Shown: positions 48,025 to 62,303 of the stretch, one piece after another
Layout of the letters: every line of letters starts with the position of its first letter
Numbering within the stretch: the stretch's first letter is position 1
Source: Aptenodytes patagonicus
Taxonomy: Eukaryota > Chordata > Aves > Sphenisciformes > Spheniscidae
Assembly (NCBI RefSeq): GCF_965638725.1
Contig: NC_134952.1
Coordinates: forward strand, 58,692,065-58,756,064
Direction: 5' to 3'
Length of the DNA stretch: 64,000 nt
The notes under the pieces: generated by a model
Databases searched by the model: none
Told to the model about the DNA's origin: nothing
The model's input: the letters and a program-made list of their open reading frames with translations, nothing else
Position numbers and translations under genes: made by a program

Positions 48025-51000
48025 CAAATCTGTGTTTAGAACAGAAATATGAAATACAGAAGCCAAAACCCCTCAGCACTTCGTTGCTTCTTCCAAATCA
48101 CATAGTGTATAAAGACTTACCCCCAAGCACACAAACCAAGTCTGTCTGGCTAAATGCATCTCTTGATATTGAAAAAATAACTTGTGCAAAATCCCCCCTA
48201 AAAATGTAGTATTTCTAAGTTATATTAGGGGCGAATACTGGAAACTTGTATGCCATTAAAATATTTAATGAAATACTTATTTGCAATATTTGCAATAAAT
48301 ACTTCAGTCAGCAGTCGACACAACCCAGAGGTCCTAACCAAGCTCAGTGCTTGGTTGTGTTGAGCTTTCCATAGAAGTAAAGGTAGATATGGTTGTAAAT
48401 ATGTACAGACAGTAAAAGAAGAGGGTGGCAGGTCAGAATATAAAAGTATAGGTGGTCACAATGTGAGAGTGAAGGAAAATGAGATACTTGCATCAGCAGT
48501 ACAGGGAAGTAATCACATGATATATGTCAGCATAGAAAATGTTTTCATTTTTTCCCTGACAAGGTGGTGGCTGAAATTTTGGGAAGAGGGGCTTGTTGAA
48601 ATGAGAATGCTGAATGAAAATAGTGTGCTACTGCTGATTAAATGAGGGGTCTGGGAAAGAGGAGGCTATATTTAATTAGATTTGTGACCAACAAAGAAAT
48701 GGGGCATCTTTTCTGTGGTTTCACAGTTCCTATTAGGGAGCAGTAGAAAGAATTTTTTATCCTTTTTGGAACTTTAGTCAACCCTGGAATCTTTGCTTGT
48801 GTTTCTGGTGCTGTGTGTGTGTGAAACGGTTCCTTGTCTTCAGGTTAATTTCTTATTAGCTGCAAAGGCTGTGTGGATATCAAGATCAGTTTGGTTATGA
48901 TTAGAGGTGCTTCCTTCAGGCTCACTCAACGCACATTAAGGAGAGGGGGAAAGTGTGTGCATGTGGGGGTGGGGAGTGATAACCCTTGTCGTTGCTTTAT
49001 TACTCTGGTGATATATGGGGATGTAAGTCTTTGGTACTGTCGTTTTTTCATCAAGCATTGTGTTCACTGTGAAACAAAAATAGAGAGAAAGGTTATGTTT
49101 TTTAACAGAAATCTATTTTTTTCTTTAAAACAGCTTTTTATTTATTTAAGATTTTTACCCAACGGTGAAATTCAAGAATGAGAAATAACTGCCGCACAGT
49201 CTCACAAACCCTTACTTCTTCTCTCATAAGTTGAAATACTTGTTAAGCAGGAAGTATTTAAAAAAAGCAAAGTGCTTTCTGAAATTACCAGCTAGACTGA
49301 CAGAATGTGCATGTGATGGTATTTACTTACAAAGGTGGTGGTTAGCTGTGAACAAATTTATGCTGTTCTTTCCAAAGTGTGAAACTGCTCACAGAATGAA
49401 CATAGCAAGTAGTAAACTACATTCTGTAGGCTTGTTAGTAATGCCCTGTTCCTCATAAAAATATTTTTTCTTAAATAAAGGAATTGTAGTAGGTCAGAAA
49501 AGAGCTCCTCTAGCTGAAATATGACTTACTGTTGAGTGAATGTGGATAGACCACTATAATAAAAACTAGGAGTGTATGCACAGTAGGAGATAGAGGATTC
49601 AATTACAGAATCTGTGAAGAGTTTGAGGTGGAGGAAGTTAGTTTAAAAAACGTAGGCAAATAAATCTAGATGAAAATAAATGAATGCATTTTACAAGTGC
49701 AGCTTGCTCTTACTAATTAATGGAAGACGTAGCCCTTTAACTTTGTAGTAGGTCCTATTCATAGGGCCAATTTTTTCTAAACAAGTGCGTTTTAATGGAT
49801 TGTGTATAAACACAACTCCCAATGAAGCATGTCAAGTAGTTTATATACTTCGTTATTCCTAGTAAGAAATTGATTGATTCCTAGTATTGAATTTATTTGG
49901 ACAAGTGTTCGACTTGAGGAGGTGAAATTTTCCATGTATGAATTTAAAAAAGCCAACACGGAAAAAGAAAAGGCCTTTCGCATCTTCTGTGCCCAGCGTA
50001 CAGGTGTAAGAAAGGGTGTTAAGCCCTTGCAGTTAATCCCTTGCAAGGCAATGCATACCTGCCTGGCTGAAGTGCAGAATGACTCTGATCAAGTTTGTTT
50101 GATTTATGCTTGCTTTGTGATCAGTAGCAAGTTGATGGCCAAATTCAATGACTATATAAAACTCACAGAAAGGTTAGCCTGAATAAAATGATACCCTGAT
50201 TGATACTTTCCCCTTGTTTGCATTCAAGTTGTCAGACTTTTGAGAAAGTTGCTAGATTTTTAGAATGCTTAGCTTTTAAAACAAGGCAAAATTTGGAAAG
50301 CGCAACATTTACTATTCAGGGATAAGGCTGTCCCTTAAATGGTTGTTGAGAAGAGATTTGTTATCTTGATTTATAAGCCACAGAATAATTCATAATATAC
50401 TGATACACTGGAAATGTTTTTTTCAGGGTGGGGGGAAGGGCAAGAGAAGTAGTTCAGGAAATACAGGTATATAATATTTAAAAGGTTGCCTTTATGTTGT
50501 TGTCTTTTCCTAAATAATTTATGTCAGCTGAGAATTTGATCTTCAGTGCTTTTTTTTTTGAGTTTTTTTTGTGTTTCACTGAAAAAAAAAAAGTTCTTGA
50601 TGGTATATGTCTGCAGAGGAATTGTTTGTCACAATGTCTTATACCCTTTAAAAACACATCATTGAAACCCCAAGGCAGTGAAACTTGCTTCCCTCTAGAA
50701 GTAGGATCTTTGTGTTCCACAATTGTTGCATAGAGCTAACGCTCACGTTTTCTTTGTGCCATTAATTATTTGCAAACCAGGTTTTGTTTTCAACCTACTG
50801 TCCAACATAACATAGGGTTACTGTAATAGATATCTTCTTCTGGCAGAAAGAAAAATGAATTACAGATACTTGGCTGACACTTTGTTGCACTGGAATTGTT
50901 AAAGTATCTAATGAAGGCAAGAGTGTTTTCCTTCATTGGCAAAAATGAATCTGCTAAATAAAAATTCACTGGGATGTGGACCTCAAAAATGTTTTTATAG

Positions 51001-54000
51001 TTGGACAACCATTGATCTTGGAGATCCCCTTTATGTATATTATTTCAAAGCAATTTGGTTTGTTCTCTGGGGTCAGCTCTCAAGGACTGAGTTCATTCAT
51101 CGTAAGTAATTTGCAAATACTGAGTACGGTGTCAGTAATTTGCTACTCTGCATACTCTCTCTCCATACCTACTCTCCTTTCCTTCTCTGTCCACAAACAC
51201 TGATTTTTATAGAACATTTTATAAGAAACTTGCATTAGGCTTTGAGAAAGTATTTGTAAATAAAGTATGCAGAGGAATTTATTTCAGTAGTTTTGCTTCC
51301 TCATCTGCTTTCTGAGACATCAATTTAAGTTTTTTTCCATTTACAAATTAACAATACAAATATAGTCTGGCTTAGGAGCTGCAGTTCCTTCATCAAATGA
51401 CAAATTAGCACAATCCAAACAAGTTTCCCCATGATGCCTGTTCATCAGGTTTGACTAATGTCACTGTTCAGAGTGATCTCTAGTCTTGATTTCCAGTGTG
51501 CATAACTTATGAATTAAGGCACCAGCTAATTTGTCTACAGTTGAGATAAAACCTCTGGTCTTTCTTTGAAGACTAAATATAAAAGTAGTTGTGATGCTAT
51601 TTTTAAAATTCATTTACCTATTTACTAGGATGTTTTTTGTAAAATGACTTCTCAGGTCCCCAAATTCTCCTCAGCTCCTCCTACCCCCTTACCTCGCCCA
51701 ATAACTCTATTATCTTTTATTTGGACAATCTTTTAGCTGAAATACTAATCTAGTAACAAATGCCTCTGTACTCTGTTTCTTGAGATCAGTAACGCTCTTT
51801 AAAATCATCAGTTCATACATTTTTAAAGCTAGATAGACAATATGGTCTTCTATACCTGCCTCCTGCCTGATTCTGGCTATAAGCTAAATTCGTAATTGCT
51901 TGTATCAAGCAGAATGATTCATAGAATAATAGTAATGCTTAAAAGATACCTGGTTGAAGAAAGAGTTGTGCATTCACAGTATAATTTTATTTCTCCAGAA
52001 TGGATATTAAACTGTAAATTAGATATTCTAAAGTGAAAGAATAAGTTATGAAGGACAGCAGTTTTTAAAAAGAGCTTCTGTTAAACGTATCGGGTGGACC
52101 AACAAGAATAAAACAATGTTTACAATTTTAGTTTAGAAACATCTTCAAAACTTAAGAACCTTTAAATAACACAGGCTAGAACAATAACAATAACACAGAA
52201 CATAGTGTTATAGTGCTGTGGAATTAACTGATGTTTTGATTAAGCAGTCTTAGTGGTGCACCAGACAACAATCCTGGAGGATCAGTGTTAGCTTCAGCTT
52301 CCAGAACTGATATTAAATAAAAGATACTTTAATGTAGCGTGGCCTCTCAACAGGGAAGATACAGAGACTTCTTCACTTGGCAGGAGAAAATTTTGAAAAA
52401 TTTTCAGCCCCCGTGTATCATATACAAAATTAGCTTTAATGAAAGGAAGGAGGAGACATCAATGAGCTATGATGAGATTCTTGATTTGATCCATCAACCA
52501 TTGAAAAGCCTGGCTTCCGACTGAGTTCCCTGTATTTTGGATATAATGTTGTTTTCTTGGGTTTTACCCTTATACCAAATGACTATCAACCATTCTCTAA
52601 CTTCACGTGGTTAGAGATTACTGATGTTTTAATGGTTGTTGCATTTTTATTTTTCTTTTTTTACAACAATGAAGGAAAACAGCATTAAATGATGTCATAA
52701 TCTTTTAACCAATTTAAAAGTTTGTGACTTTGGGTCCATATTAAAATTGTTTGTAATTGCTAACAGAACTGACTAACATAATAACTGTGGAATAAATGCT
52801 TTATTAGATGTAGGGTTATTTGATTTGAAATTGTTGTCGAGATGGATTCAATATATCCAAGTTGCTTCTAGGATTACTTTGTGAAGATAAGTCACAGTTA
52901 TTTTATTTTGTTCTGCTTTTTGTATTGGTATTACCTTTGGAATATTTTAAGACTTGAGAGATGCTTTCTGTGATGAGAATACATGATGCTTAAAAATAAA
53001 GGTGTTTTAGGGAATCTGATATTTTATTAAAATTTTTGCTAATCAAGACATGCATATTATGTGTTTTACTTTAAATGTTAAAAGCAACAGTGTTTCTAAA
53101 ATGAGATCCAGGCGGTCATTTATTCTATAAAACAAAAAGAGTTAAAAGAAACACTTTAAAGTTCTCTATTTCCCTTCCAAGCCTGTCAGAACTTTTTGAA
53201 AGACTTTGAAGATTTTTTTTTTTTTAATAGTTTTGTAGCCTATTTCAGTATCTCAAGCATCCTGAAGCAGGAACTCATCCTTCTTCTTCAACTGATTTTT
53301 CCATATCAGACAGCTCTTTGCCTGCAAGCCACATGGGTAACAATCCAAGGGAAAGTCAACTGAAGCTGCTTCTCATTAACCTCTCCTTAAAGTTATAGTT
53401 TTGCTGCACTCATTTAAATAAGTTTAAACCACATTTATGATTGTATTGTATTTTGCAATTCAAGATCTGGAAAACCTGCGATGGCAATGGAGCCAGGTTG
53501 CCTCATATTCTTAATAAATACTTGAGAAGTAAATAGTTTTCAGTAACAAAGAGAAAGGGAAATGCTCATGGCTTGAATATAGGCAACGTTGGTATTTGAG
53601 GTGATAAGTGTAAGAAAATGGAAGCATATTACTGCAATTTCACTCTTCTTTTATGTGGCTTATCTTAAAAAGAGGATTCTTGCAAAACTTCAGATTTCAT
53701 ATGCGACTTCTTTTGGATCTGTTGACTGTTCTGGGATATAGAATTGCATAGATGGCCTGAGGACAATTTTGATGGGAGTTTGAACACAATTACTAATTTT
53801 TAGACAAAAAATTCTTCATGTGTAGCTGGAAATAATAAATTACGCATGTCTTCAAGCCAGATAACTTGTCCATGGCAATATACACTGTTCCTACTATTAC
53901 TGTGCTCTCCCTCCATTTTTCTTTTGTGATTGTCTTGGTTACCAAACTAAACAAGGGAAGGGAATGCATTATTTTATATTTTTAAGATGCGTATTTGGAG

Positions 54001-55703
54001 ACAGGAGGCAAAGCTACTATATGACTAAGTTAAATTAGTATGCAATAATGATTTTTAGGTACAATGTCTTACTGAAACAAATACTTTTTGAAAACATAGA
54101 AGGTTTGTATGCCTCATGAAAAAAATGCCATCTGCATTATGAGGGATACAAGTTCAGTACATTTCTGCTTGCTCGAAGTCTGTTGCATTTTTTTAAGTGA
54201 TGTTTTAATCTAAACGACATGCTTAACAGCCTCTGAAATATTCAAAATCTGCAAAGAAAAAACAGCAAGTTGCTAGTGTATCTTATTGAAAATCATAGTA
54301 GAAAGAATAATAACAAGTTCTAACAGCTGCATTTTGATTCAGTTAGGACACATTCTCATTGGCGTTTGGCCTGTTCTGTAAGAAATTACTATGGTGAGGG
54401 TGATTGACGGACTTTCCATATGGCTGATAATCATACTGAAAAGTGTCACCTTTGTTTTAGTGCCTTGCTTTGTGGAATAAGTGTAAACCCTTAGAGAATT
54501 ACTGAAGCCTTAGCCCTTCATATTGAATGTCCCCTATAACAGGAGCTCAGTTTTTGATGAAGGTTAATCCCTAGAGGCATGGTTTTACAATTCACAAGTC
54601 CTTATTAATTTTGAGTTAGTTAGGCTTCTGAGAGATTTGTTTTATAGAATACAGTATATAAAGTTCAGTGGAGGCTTTTTTTTTAGTCCCGTTGTGGTTT
54701 GTGTTTGTTTACTGAATGTATCTAAAGAATTAAAATTAAATGCTGCAATTTGCCAGTTGAAATGTTTTACGGATTTATGGTTTGGGAACTGAAGGCAATT
54801 CTTAATGATTTGTTTTTGTAAATTCACAGTAGTCTTAGTTCTGACAGTTAAATTAAAACATGTTCTGATTAATCAGAGTGAACTTTTGCAGAGTGTCTGC
54901 ATTTGACAGTCACTGGCCTAAGCTGGTTATGTGTAGATAGAATTTGAGTGTGATCTGCCCTAGATAGAAAAAGTAGTTTTATTCATTAATCTGTGGGGTT
55001 TTTTTCCCTTTTGTCTCTAAAGTTCTCACACATATGGAAGGACATAAAACCCAAACACATTAACTCACAGATGACTAGCAGATTATTTTTTTTAAACAGG
55101 ACTGTTAAATTAATTTTCCATGTCTTCCTCAGAAATCTTTAATGAATGTTAAATAGCCTGCTAAGTAACTCTGGCCTTTGTTTCATTTAAACTATTTGGT
55201 CTTTCTTCTCCTCCTGATACCACTGTAGTACAATTTACTTGTTTCTTTGCCCCTTTTATATTTCTGTGTTCCTTGTTCATGGGATAGCAGAGCCCTAAAG
55301 TTATATTATTTATCTTTTAAGCCAGAGGTTTAGAGAACAAGTTTCTGCTAGGTACTCCATAGCATGGAGGTGCAGGTCATTCTTTATGGAAGATTACTAT
55401 TGAGGAAAGAAGGATTGATGATCCATTCTAGCAATTTTGGTTTGGGACAACATCCAGCAAAAATCCGGGACAGATGATTAATGTGATCCAAAAAGGCATT
55501 TTCTTCTAAACACGGCTTGAAATCATCAGCAGGGGTATTTTTGGGGAAGCCAGAGTATACAGAAATTTATCTCCTTTAATGGTCAGTAAGGTGTACTTAG
55601 AAGTGATGCTGTGGTACAAAGTGACACTTTGTAGAGAAGACAGTGATGACACATTTCTTGCTCCTTTTTGCCTGGAAACTACATCTGAGAAGGCATTTAA
55701 CTA

Positions 55704-55718
55704 TTTTTTTTTTTTTTT
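55704..55718 (+). repeat. T15 homopolymer
   Basis: A pure T tract in GSTCD intron 5, with no retroelement body recognised beside it. Confidence 0.85.
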
Positions 55719-57931
55719 GAGTCTTGTTTATAGTGTTTCCATTTCATAATAACTGATCCCATATATACCATCCAGTCTGAATTACACAGATGCTGACCAT
55801 TCGTGCACTGCTGGCCCTCAGAAAGTCCTCATGGCAGCTGGATAACTAGTTGTCAAAAAAATCTGCCTGTTTCAGAACTTCAGCAAAAATATAAACAGAT
55901 AATTAGATGGAGGAATGCTGGCTTTTTTGTTCACGTTCCATTTATTTTCTCTTGCTTGCCTCTGAATAGGTCAAAATAGACTTTACATATGCCGCTATGA
56001 GAAAGAACTAAATGCCGATTTCAGGAGTTTTGCTCTTTGCACTAGTAGATGTGAACTTTCCTACAGAGTATGTACAGTGTTCAAACTTACAGCAAATTAA
56101 TTTTTAAACCTTGTCCAGTTTTAAATCTGTATGTAGCTGATTTTCAGCATGCTTTTGTAATGATGTGCCTGTTTTTGGAATATGAATTCCTTTAAAAACC
56201 TTTGGATACCATCTAAAAGCTTGTAAAGATGGTAAAGAAATCCTATCCCGTTTCCACATAAGCAAGTGAAAAGACTGCTTTTACTTCATTGGGGCCAACA
56301 TTTCCCTTTTTGAAAGATCTGTTTTAAATTTCTAAATATTTTAATCAAATATTGTAGTAATGAATTCTGTATGCATTAACATATTTGTATTAATTATAAA
56401 GATTTAGGAGGAGGGGGAGTTAATGCCTGCCTTTGTCTCCAAATATTCTGAATATGCTATTGGATAAAAAGTTAAATAGTTGATGACATTAGCCTTCATA
56501 ATTTTTTTCCAGAATATACTAATATCTTAGTATTCCAGTTGCTGTACAATTTAAATTGATCTTTTGTAGCACCAGCATTGTCTTTAAAAGAGAGATTTAA
56601 TCTGCTTCAGTATTCTGGTATTTCTTGCTGTAAAATGTCTTCCCTGCTTATTTAAAGATTGTTCTGTAAGTTTTCTCTTTAGAGTTAAATCCCAACTCCA
56701 TCGATGATAGGGTGTGACCACTGTATAGCTTGTGTCCTTTAGCTATTTCATGTGTCATCCATTTGCCATATCTGAGAGTATGGGGATTCATAATGCATAT
56801 AGCTATGTAGTATAATCAACACAAGGATTTAAAGTTAGGTTTTTTCCCTTCTTTGCAGTATTTTTATAGGTCACTTACATTGTTGTTTTCTACACATTGT
56901 AACTGAGGGACAGCTGAGTTTTAAATTTATCAGCTCAACTGTTAAGTGAGCATGACTGATCTCTGTATTTCTGCTACAAAGCCTAAGCAGTCCTTTCCAG
57001 TAGAGGCATCAGGAGACCTTCGTTACCTCTGCAACAGCATTTTGGCTTTTTTACTTTCTTCAAAGTGTCATGTTGAGCTGTGCAATCTGTCTTTCAAGAC
57101 AAAAGTGTGAACTGGTTGAGCGGAATCAGAGTTTTTCTTAGCTGTTTAGCCAGTGCTCTGGCGTGTGTGTGACTTTTGGAGCTTAAAATCTTCACAGGCC
57201 ACAGGAGGGCAGCAAAATCTGTTTGGATAAGAAACCGTACCTGGATGGATGGAGCTATCCCCTGTGACCAAGGAGTCACCCAAGAGAAAGATACCTTTTA
57301 TGTGGAAATTTTCAGCTCAATAACCTCTAATCCCAAAATTTGGGACCACCTGTTGGAAAAAGTGATATAAAACATTTTTTTTTTTTCCTTCAAATTAGAG
57401 TTGATGTTTTAACAGTTGACATATTCATTGTGTTGGTGTAGGACCTAAAAGCAATAACTACAGTCTGTTGTGCTAGGTGTTGTATAAACACTTAAGAGTA
57501 ACGCCTTCTGCCTTGAATGTTTTGCAGTCTAAGAAAAGAGAGAGCAGCTGAACAGGGAGTGACAGAGGAGGAGAGTTGATCAGCTCAACTTCTGCTGGAG
57601 TTTTATATCCTTTGGGATAAAGGAGGATGCTGGGAAGATATTTGTAAGAGAATGAGGAGCTCAATGGAAATTTCTGGGAATTTTTTCCTGGCACATATGT
57701 AACAACATGAGAAGAATTGTGCAAGTGATTTAAAATTTTTTTTTTTAATTGATCAATGAATGCTGCCATAGTTCAAGGGCCAATATTTTGGTAATTGAAA
57801 AAGATGGTGGCATCAAAGGATAGGTTGTGGCTGGAATTCAGAGGAAAGGGAAAAATCTTGTTTGATATGATAGAAGAAAAAAGTTGGCAAATGAAAGGAT
57901 GTAAAGAGGTGAATTTTAAGCAACTAACCAG

Positions 57932-57955
57932 GTTTGGTTTGTTTGTTTGTTTGTT
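57932..57955 (+). repeat. (GTTT)n microsatellite
   Basis: About six GTTT units, the first slightly interrupted, followed by a T run. Confidence 0.85.
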
Positions 57956-59435
57956 TTTTGTAGCAGCACTCTGAGCACATGAGAATATGTGACCCTCTTC
58001 ATTAGGAGGGGAGGGCAGTAGTCAGAATGTGAAAGAGCTGTCTAGCCTATGCAAACGTTTGAAAATGTTCCCCAGAAACAAGTCAAAAAAGATTCTCTCT
58101 CTTAATTGAACCTCTCACAACTTCCCTTCCTGGTATAGTCTTGCTTCCAAGAAAGGAAATATAGGCACTGAGAAATTACACAGAAGTGAAGATCAGAAGA
58201 TTAACTAAACATGAGAAGGAAGGTGTAGTTTCTGCGCTTGGGCACAGAAAAGACTGCAGCCCAGAGAATGACTGAAACTGAGACTGTGTGTCTTCCTCCT
58301 CTTCCTTGGTAACAAAATACTGCAAACATATCGAAAGAATTTATATGTTGTTCTCACTCAAGTTTACTGACATTCACTCATATTTTGTTCTGGGAATAGG
58401 TTCTTTAAAAACATTATTTGTTATTGATTTGGGAGGGAAGGAGGAGAGGATTTGCTGGAAGCTGAAATATTTCATAGATGATTTACATATCTTTTTTGTA
58501 ATGGTCTTTGGAGAACCCATTAGATTATTTGTGAAAAATAATTCAACCTGTGTTCTTAGTTTGCAGTTTCTTATTTTACTGGATTACTGAAACTCTATTC
58601 ATCTCTCTTACTTAGTATTTAATATCCTTAAGGAGTTATTTCTAAGGCCTCTGGTTGTTTCCAGAGTTTGTGATTGCCCAGATTTTATATCAATTCATAA
58701 GTTAACATAATAAATAAAATGGAGGTTTATTTTGGGGTTATTAAACTAGACAGTTTCCTTCAGAAATGTAAGCAAACATGTTTTGAACAACCTTATTTTG
58801 CAGTGGCAGAGTTTTGTACATTGAGGGGGTGGGACTGCCTCATTGTAATGTAAAAAGCATATCACTGTTGAGGTACTGTCAACTTTTGTGCAGCATTAGT
58901 GAATTTCTGTAAGCTCTTTATTGACATTTTATAAGGAGTTTATGAATCACAACATATTTCATCGAGGCAATACAATAGGCTTGTGTGTATAAAACATACT
59001 TTGAAACGAATGTTTCTGCTAGAAACACAGGTGGTGGTTGTACTCTTAAAGGTAAGCATTGTACAGATGGCTGCATATACCTTCTTTTTCCATCCCCCAA
59101 TCTTTATCTGTTGCAGATTTGAGGTACAGATTTTGTTTCCAATCCATAAATCATTTGTGACAATATATGAGATAAGGAGGTTTTTTTCTGTCTGTTGAAG
59201 TTACTTATGGTTTCCATCTGCACCTTCAGTGTTTTTAGATTTCCATGTTAAGAACCATGAATGTATTACTTGATTTGGATACAATTCCACATTGAATAAG
59301 GTCAGGAGTTTCATTTTAGCTCTTCCTGAAAGTGAGTTCTTAGGCCACAGTTGTGCATTTAAAGTTCTAATCAGCAATTTCAAGGAAGACAGTACTGCTA
59401 TGTTTAAGAAAAAAACCACAAACCTAACAGTGTTT

Positions 59436-59468
59436 AAAAAAAAAAAAAGTAAAAAAAAAAAAAGTAAA
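59436..59468 (+). repeat. A-rich tract (A/AAAGT-interrupted)
   Basis: Two A runs of 13 separated by GT, then a further GTAAAA. The A13-GT unit is repeated. Probably slippage-derived. Confidence 0.85.
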
Positions 59469-62288
59469 ATTTTTTGTTATGAGTGATTCATAATCTGTTC
59501 TGAGTAGTCTGATACTTTCAAAGCTTTTAATTAAACAAAGGAAAGGCCAGACTACTGTATGTTTGGTGTTTTAGTGAAGGTGGTATTAATTATTTTGTAC
59601 TTAAAATGCATCTTTTCCAGATGGTCTGGAATAGCTTCTGAAAAGTTAATTTTTGGCGCATGTCTCATGTCAAATTTCTGGCATCTTACCATAGCAATAT
59701 CAAAAGGAATTCACATCCTTTAAAAACTTTTAAAGTATTGAAGAGCAAAGGCAAGTAGGAGATTCAGCTGTTCGTAGAATTATCTGGTAAGTGTAGAAGA
59801 TTTGGAGAATAATCCCAATATTAAAATCAGTCAAATCTAATCTGAAGCAATAAAATTTGTCCCCTGTTGTCGTGGAACATTAATCTAAAAATCCAGAGGT
59901 AACAGAGAGAGAGATGACGCTCTTATTTCAGTTTGTGCCAGGAGGTTACTTTAAAACTTTTGCAGATCTGTCACAGAGTTGTTGGTCTTTGTGTTGATGT
60001 TTAAATCACTTGTGTAAGTATTGTGAGTAGACCAGTTGAGATGGTACTCGTTTAGTTGTTCCATCAGCACACTCTACCTGGACTTTTCTAATGTGTCTGA
60101 TTGGTGAAGTGCTCTTAAATCTGCTTAAATGTTTTTGAATATCCCATTTGCAGATCTTTCCTGTGCTCTTGCATTTTTAGTGACAAGAAATAAGAAACAA
60201 AACAACATCCCCCCACCCCCAAAGGCTAAGATACCTCTTAGCAGTATAAACTGTTCTGAGTGCTTCCATGAAGAAATGCTAAACTGGACAAAGTTCTTAT
60301 CTTGGCTCTCAGTTGCACTGCATGTTTTTCTGCAGTCTTTCCTTTGTTAGGAAGAGTGTGCTGGACAAAATAAAAATGTACTCTTAAACTTCCCCGTTTT
60401 ATACAAACGCTCCTTACTGTCCTAGACTTTGTACCTGATATTTTGAAGGCTGCACTGAAAGTTAGCTCAGGTTGTAAATGGTTCTAGGCTGTATATGTGA
60501 CATTCAAGGCTGCGTATGGAAACTGGCTTCCTTTCCCTATCCTTCATCCGTTAAAGACATTGGGAAATATTGGTATATGTCATGGACTTTCATGAGCTAG
60601 CATTTCATGCTGCATCCTGGATGGGTTCACGTGTTTCAGTGCAAGTTCAGTGGAACTTAACTAGCCAGTATCTTTAGGAAGGAACACGGTGCTGTTACTT
60701 GCAGCATGACAGGCTTTTTTTGTGCAAGAAATAAGGCAATTTGTAGATACAATACCTTGAATCATGCCTCGTATTTCCATTGTGGTTTATAGTAATATTG
60801 GGTATATTTGGCTTGAAATTTTATATATCTATGTATATCATTCTTATCATTCTGTATCATCAACAGAAGCTACTTGTATATGTGTTGCCTGTTCTCAAAA
60901 TGGCTGTTTCAATAGTGTGAATAGGGATTTGGTGTTTGTAGCTCATTTTCCCTCATACAGGGAAAAGAACGTAATTAAATCTTTGTTCAGAAGTAGTAAC
61001 TTGAAAAATGAACCGGGGTATCAAATATACATAGGTAAGCTTGAGAAACCAGACTTGCTGCGCAAGATAAATTTTGTGGACTTTAATGACAAATTTGACA
61101 TTAATATGGATAAATTTCTAATGTTTTTCATATTTTAAATTGATGATTTGGGCTTTTTTGACTTATATTCTTTAGACCTTGTCAACTGTAAATGACAGAA
61201 TTATTGTTTTTACTTTTAACAAGCTTCATATTACTGCTACAAATCTAAGTGTGAGTGAAATTTTTTTTTTTACTGCTCTTTAGAGGTTGCAGTATCTATG
61301 TTCTTCCACATTCTCTCAACATGTTTCTTTCTTTTTGATGAGTACATTTTCAAATCCTCTGGCTAGATACTTCAGTGGATTTTTTAAAAATAGGTATGCT
61401 TGGTAGTGTGAAAAATGGAGAATTTTTATTTTCAAAAGCAAAAGTTAACAGTTTGCTTGAAGGCAGTTGTTCACCAAAGATGGCTCTTCACAGGTGTTGA
61501 TGTTGCTTGTTGAATGGAAGTGAATTCTTTTGATTCTGAAATCAGTAAACTTTTTTTCTTAATGTGAGAGGGAAAGCATAGTTCGTTCTGCAGTGAGAAG
61601 TTAAACTAATTTTTTTGTTAGTAGTCTGCTGTGAAGAGTGTCCTCCAGACCTTGAAAAAGGTTACTTTTATGTTTAGCAAAATGGAAAAAGGGATGAAGC
61701 AACAGTGCTAACACTGAAAAATGTTTGTTTAGTTATATTCATTCAGTTCTATATTCTGTTTGTTCTTGTGCTATGTGTTTTCTTGAAGGCATGACTTTAA
61801 AGTGTCCTCTGTTGAAAAGAGCACTGCAATGTACTTCTGCAGTATAATGCTGCAGAGCAATCCAGGTAAATAAGAGAGACTGCCTCAGTGCTGTCACCAT
61901 GACCTTAGTCATGGGTGGCTTTGGTGTGACTTCTTTCACTTCCAGTTTGTCAATATTTGCTTATTTTGAGCTTTCTAATCAAAGTAGGCATCTGTTGGGC
62001 TGCAGAATTCTAGGGCCAGGGACTTTTCTGTTGTTTGTATTCCTGTAGTACTTGAGTTTCTCAACAGAAGCAATGGTTTCACTGCCAGATCTCTTTGCAG
62101 TACAAGTCTGATCTGAATTAGACATTGGAATGCTACTGTATCTGTGACAAATTAGCACATGATTTGGAGCTTGTGCCTAGATACTGCTCTGCTAGCTGTG
62201 AAAGGACACCTGAAACCTGACTTGGCTTGAAAACAGTGCTATAGATAATGTTATCTAAATTAAAGCTTTTCAGTACAAGTTAAATGTC

Positions 62289-62303
62289 AAAAAAAAAAAA
62301 AAA
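62289..62303 (+). repeat. A15 homopolymer followed by GT/GC alternation
   Basis: A15 directly followed by GGGTGTGTGCGCGTGG, a short purine-pyrimidine alternating stretch. No SINE body is recognised. Confidence 0.8.

Noticed and set aside
58288-58590. 100-codon plus-strand frame in GSTCD intron 5
   Set aside because: Hydrophobic, AT-driven composition, no domain recognised, no splice or Kozak support.
60764-61138. 124-codon plus-strand frame in GSTCD intron 5
   Set aside because: Start codon context is poor and the composition (Ile/Tyr/Phe/Asn-rich) reflects AT-rich DNA. No family similarity was recognised.
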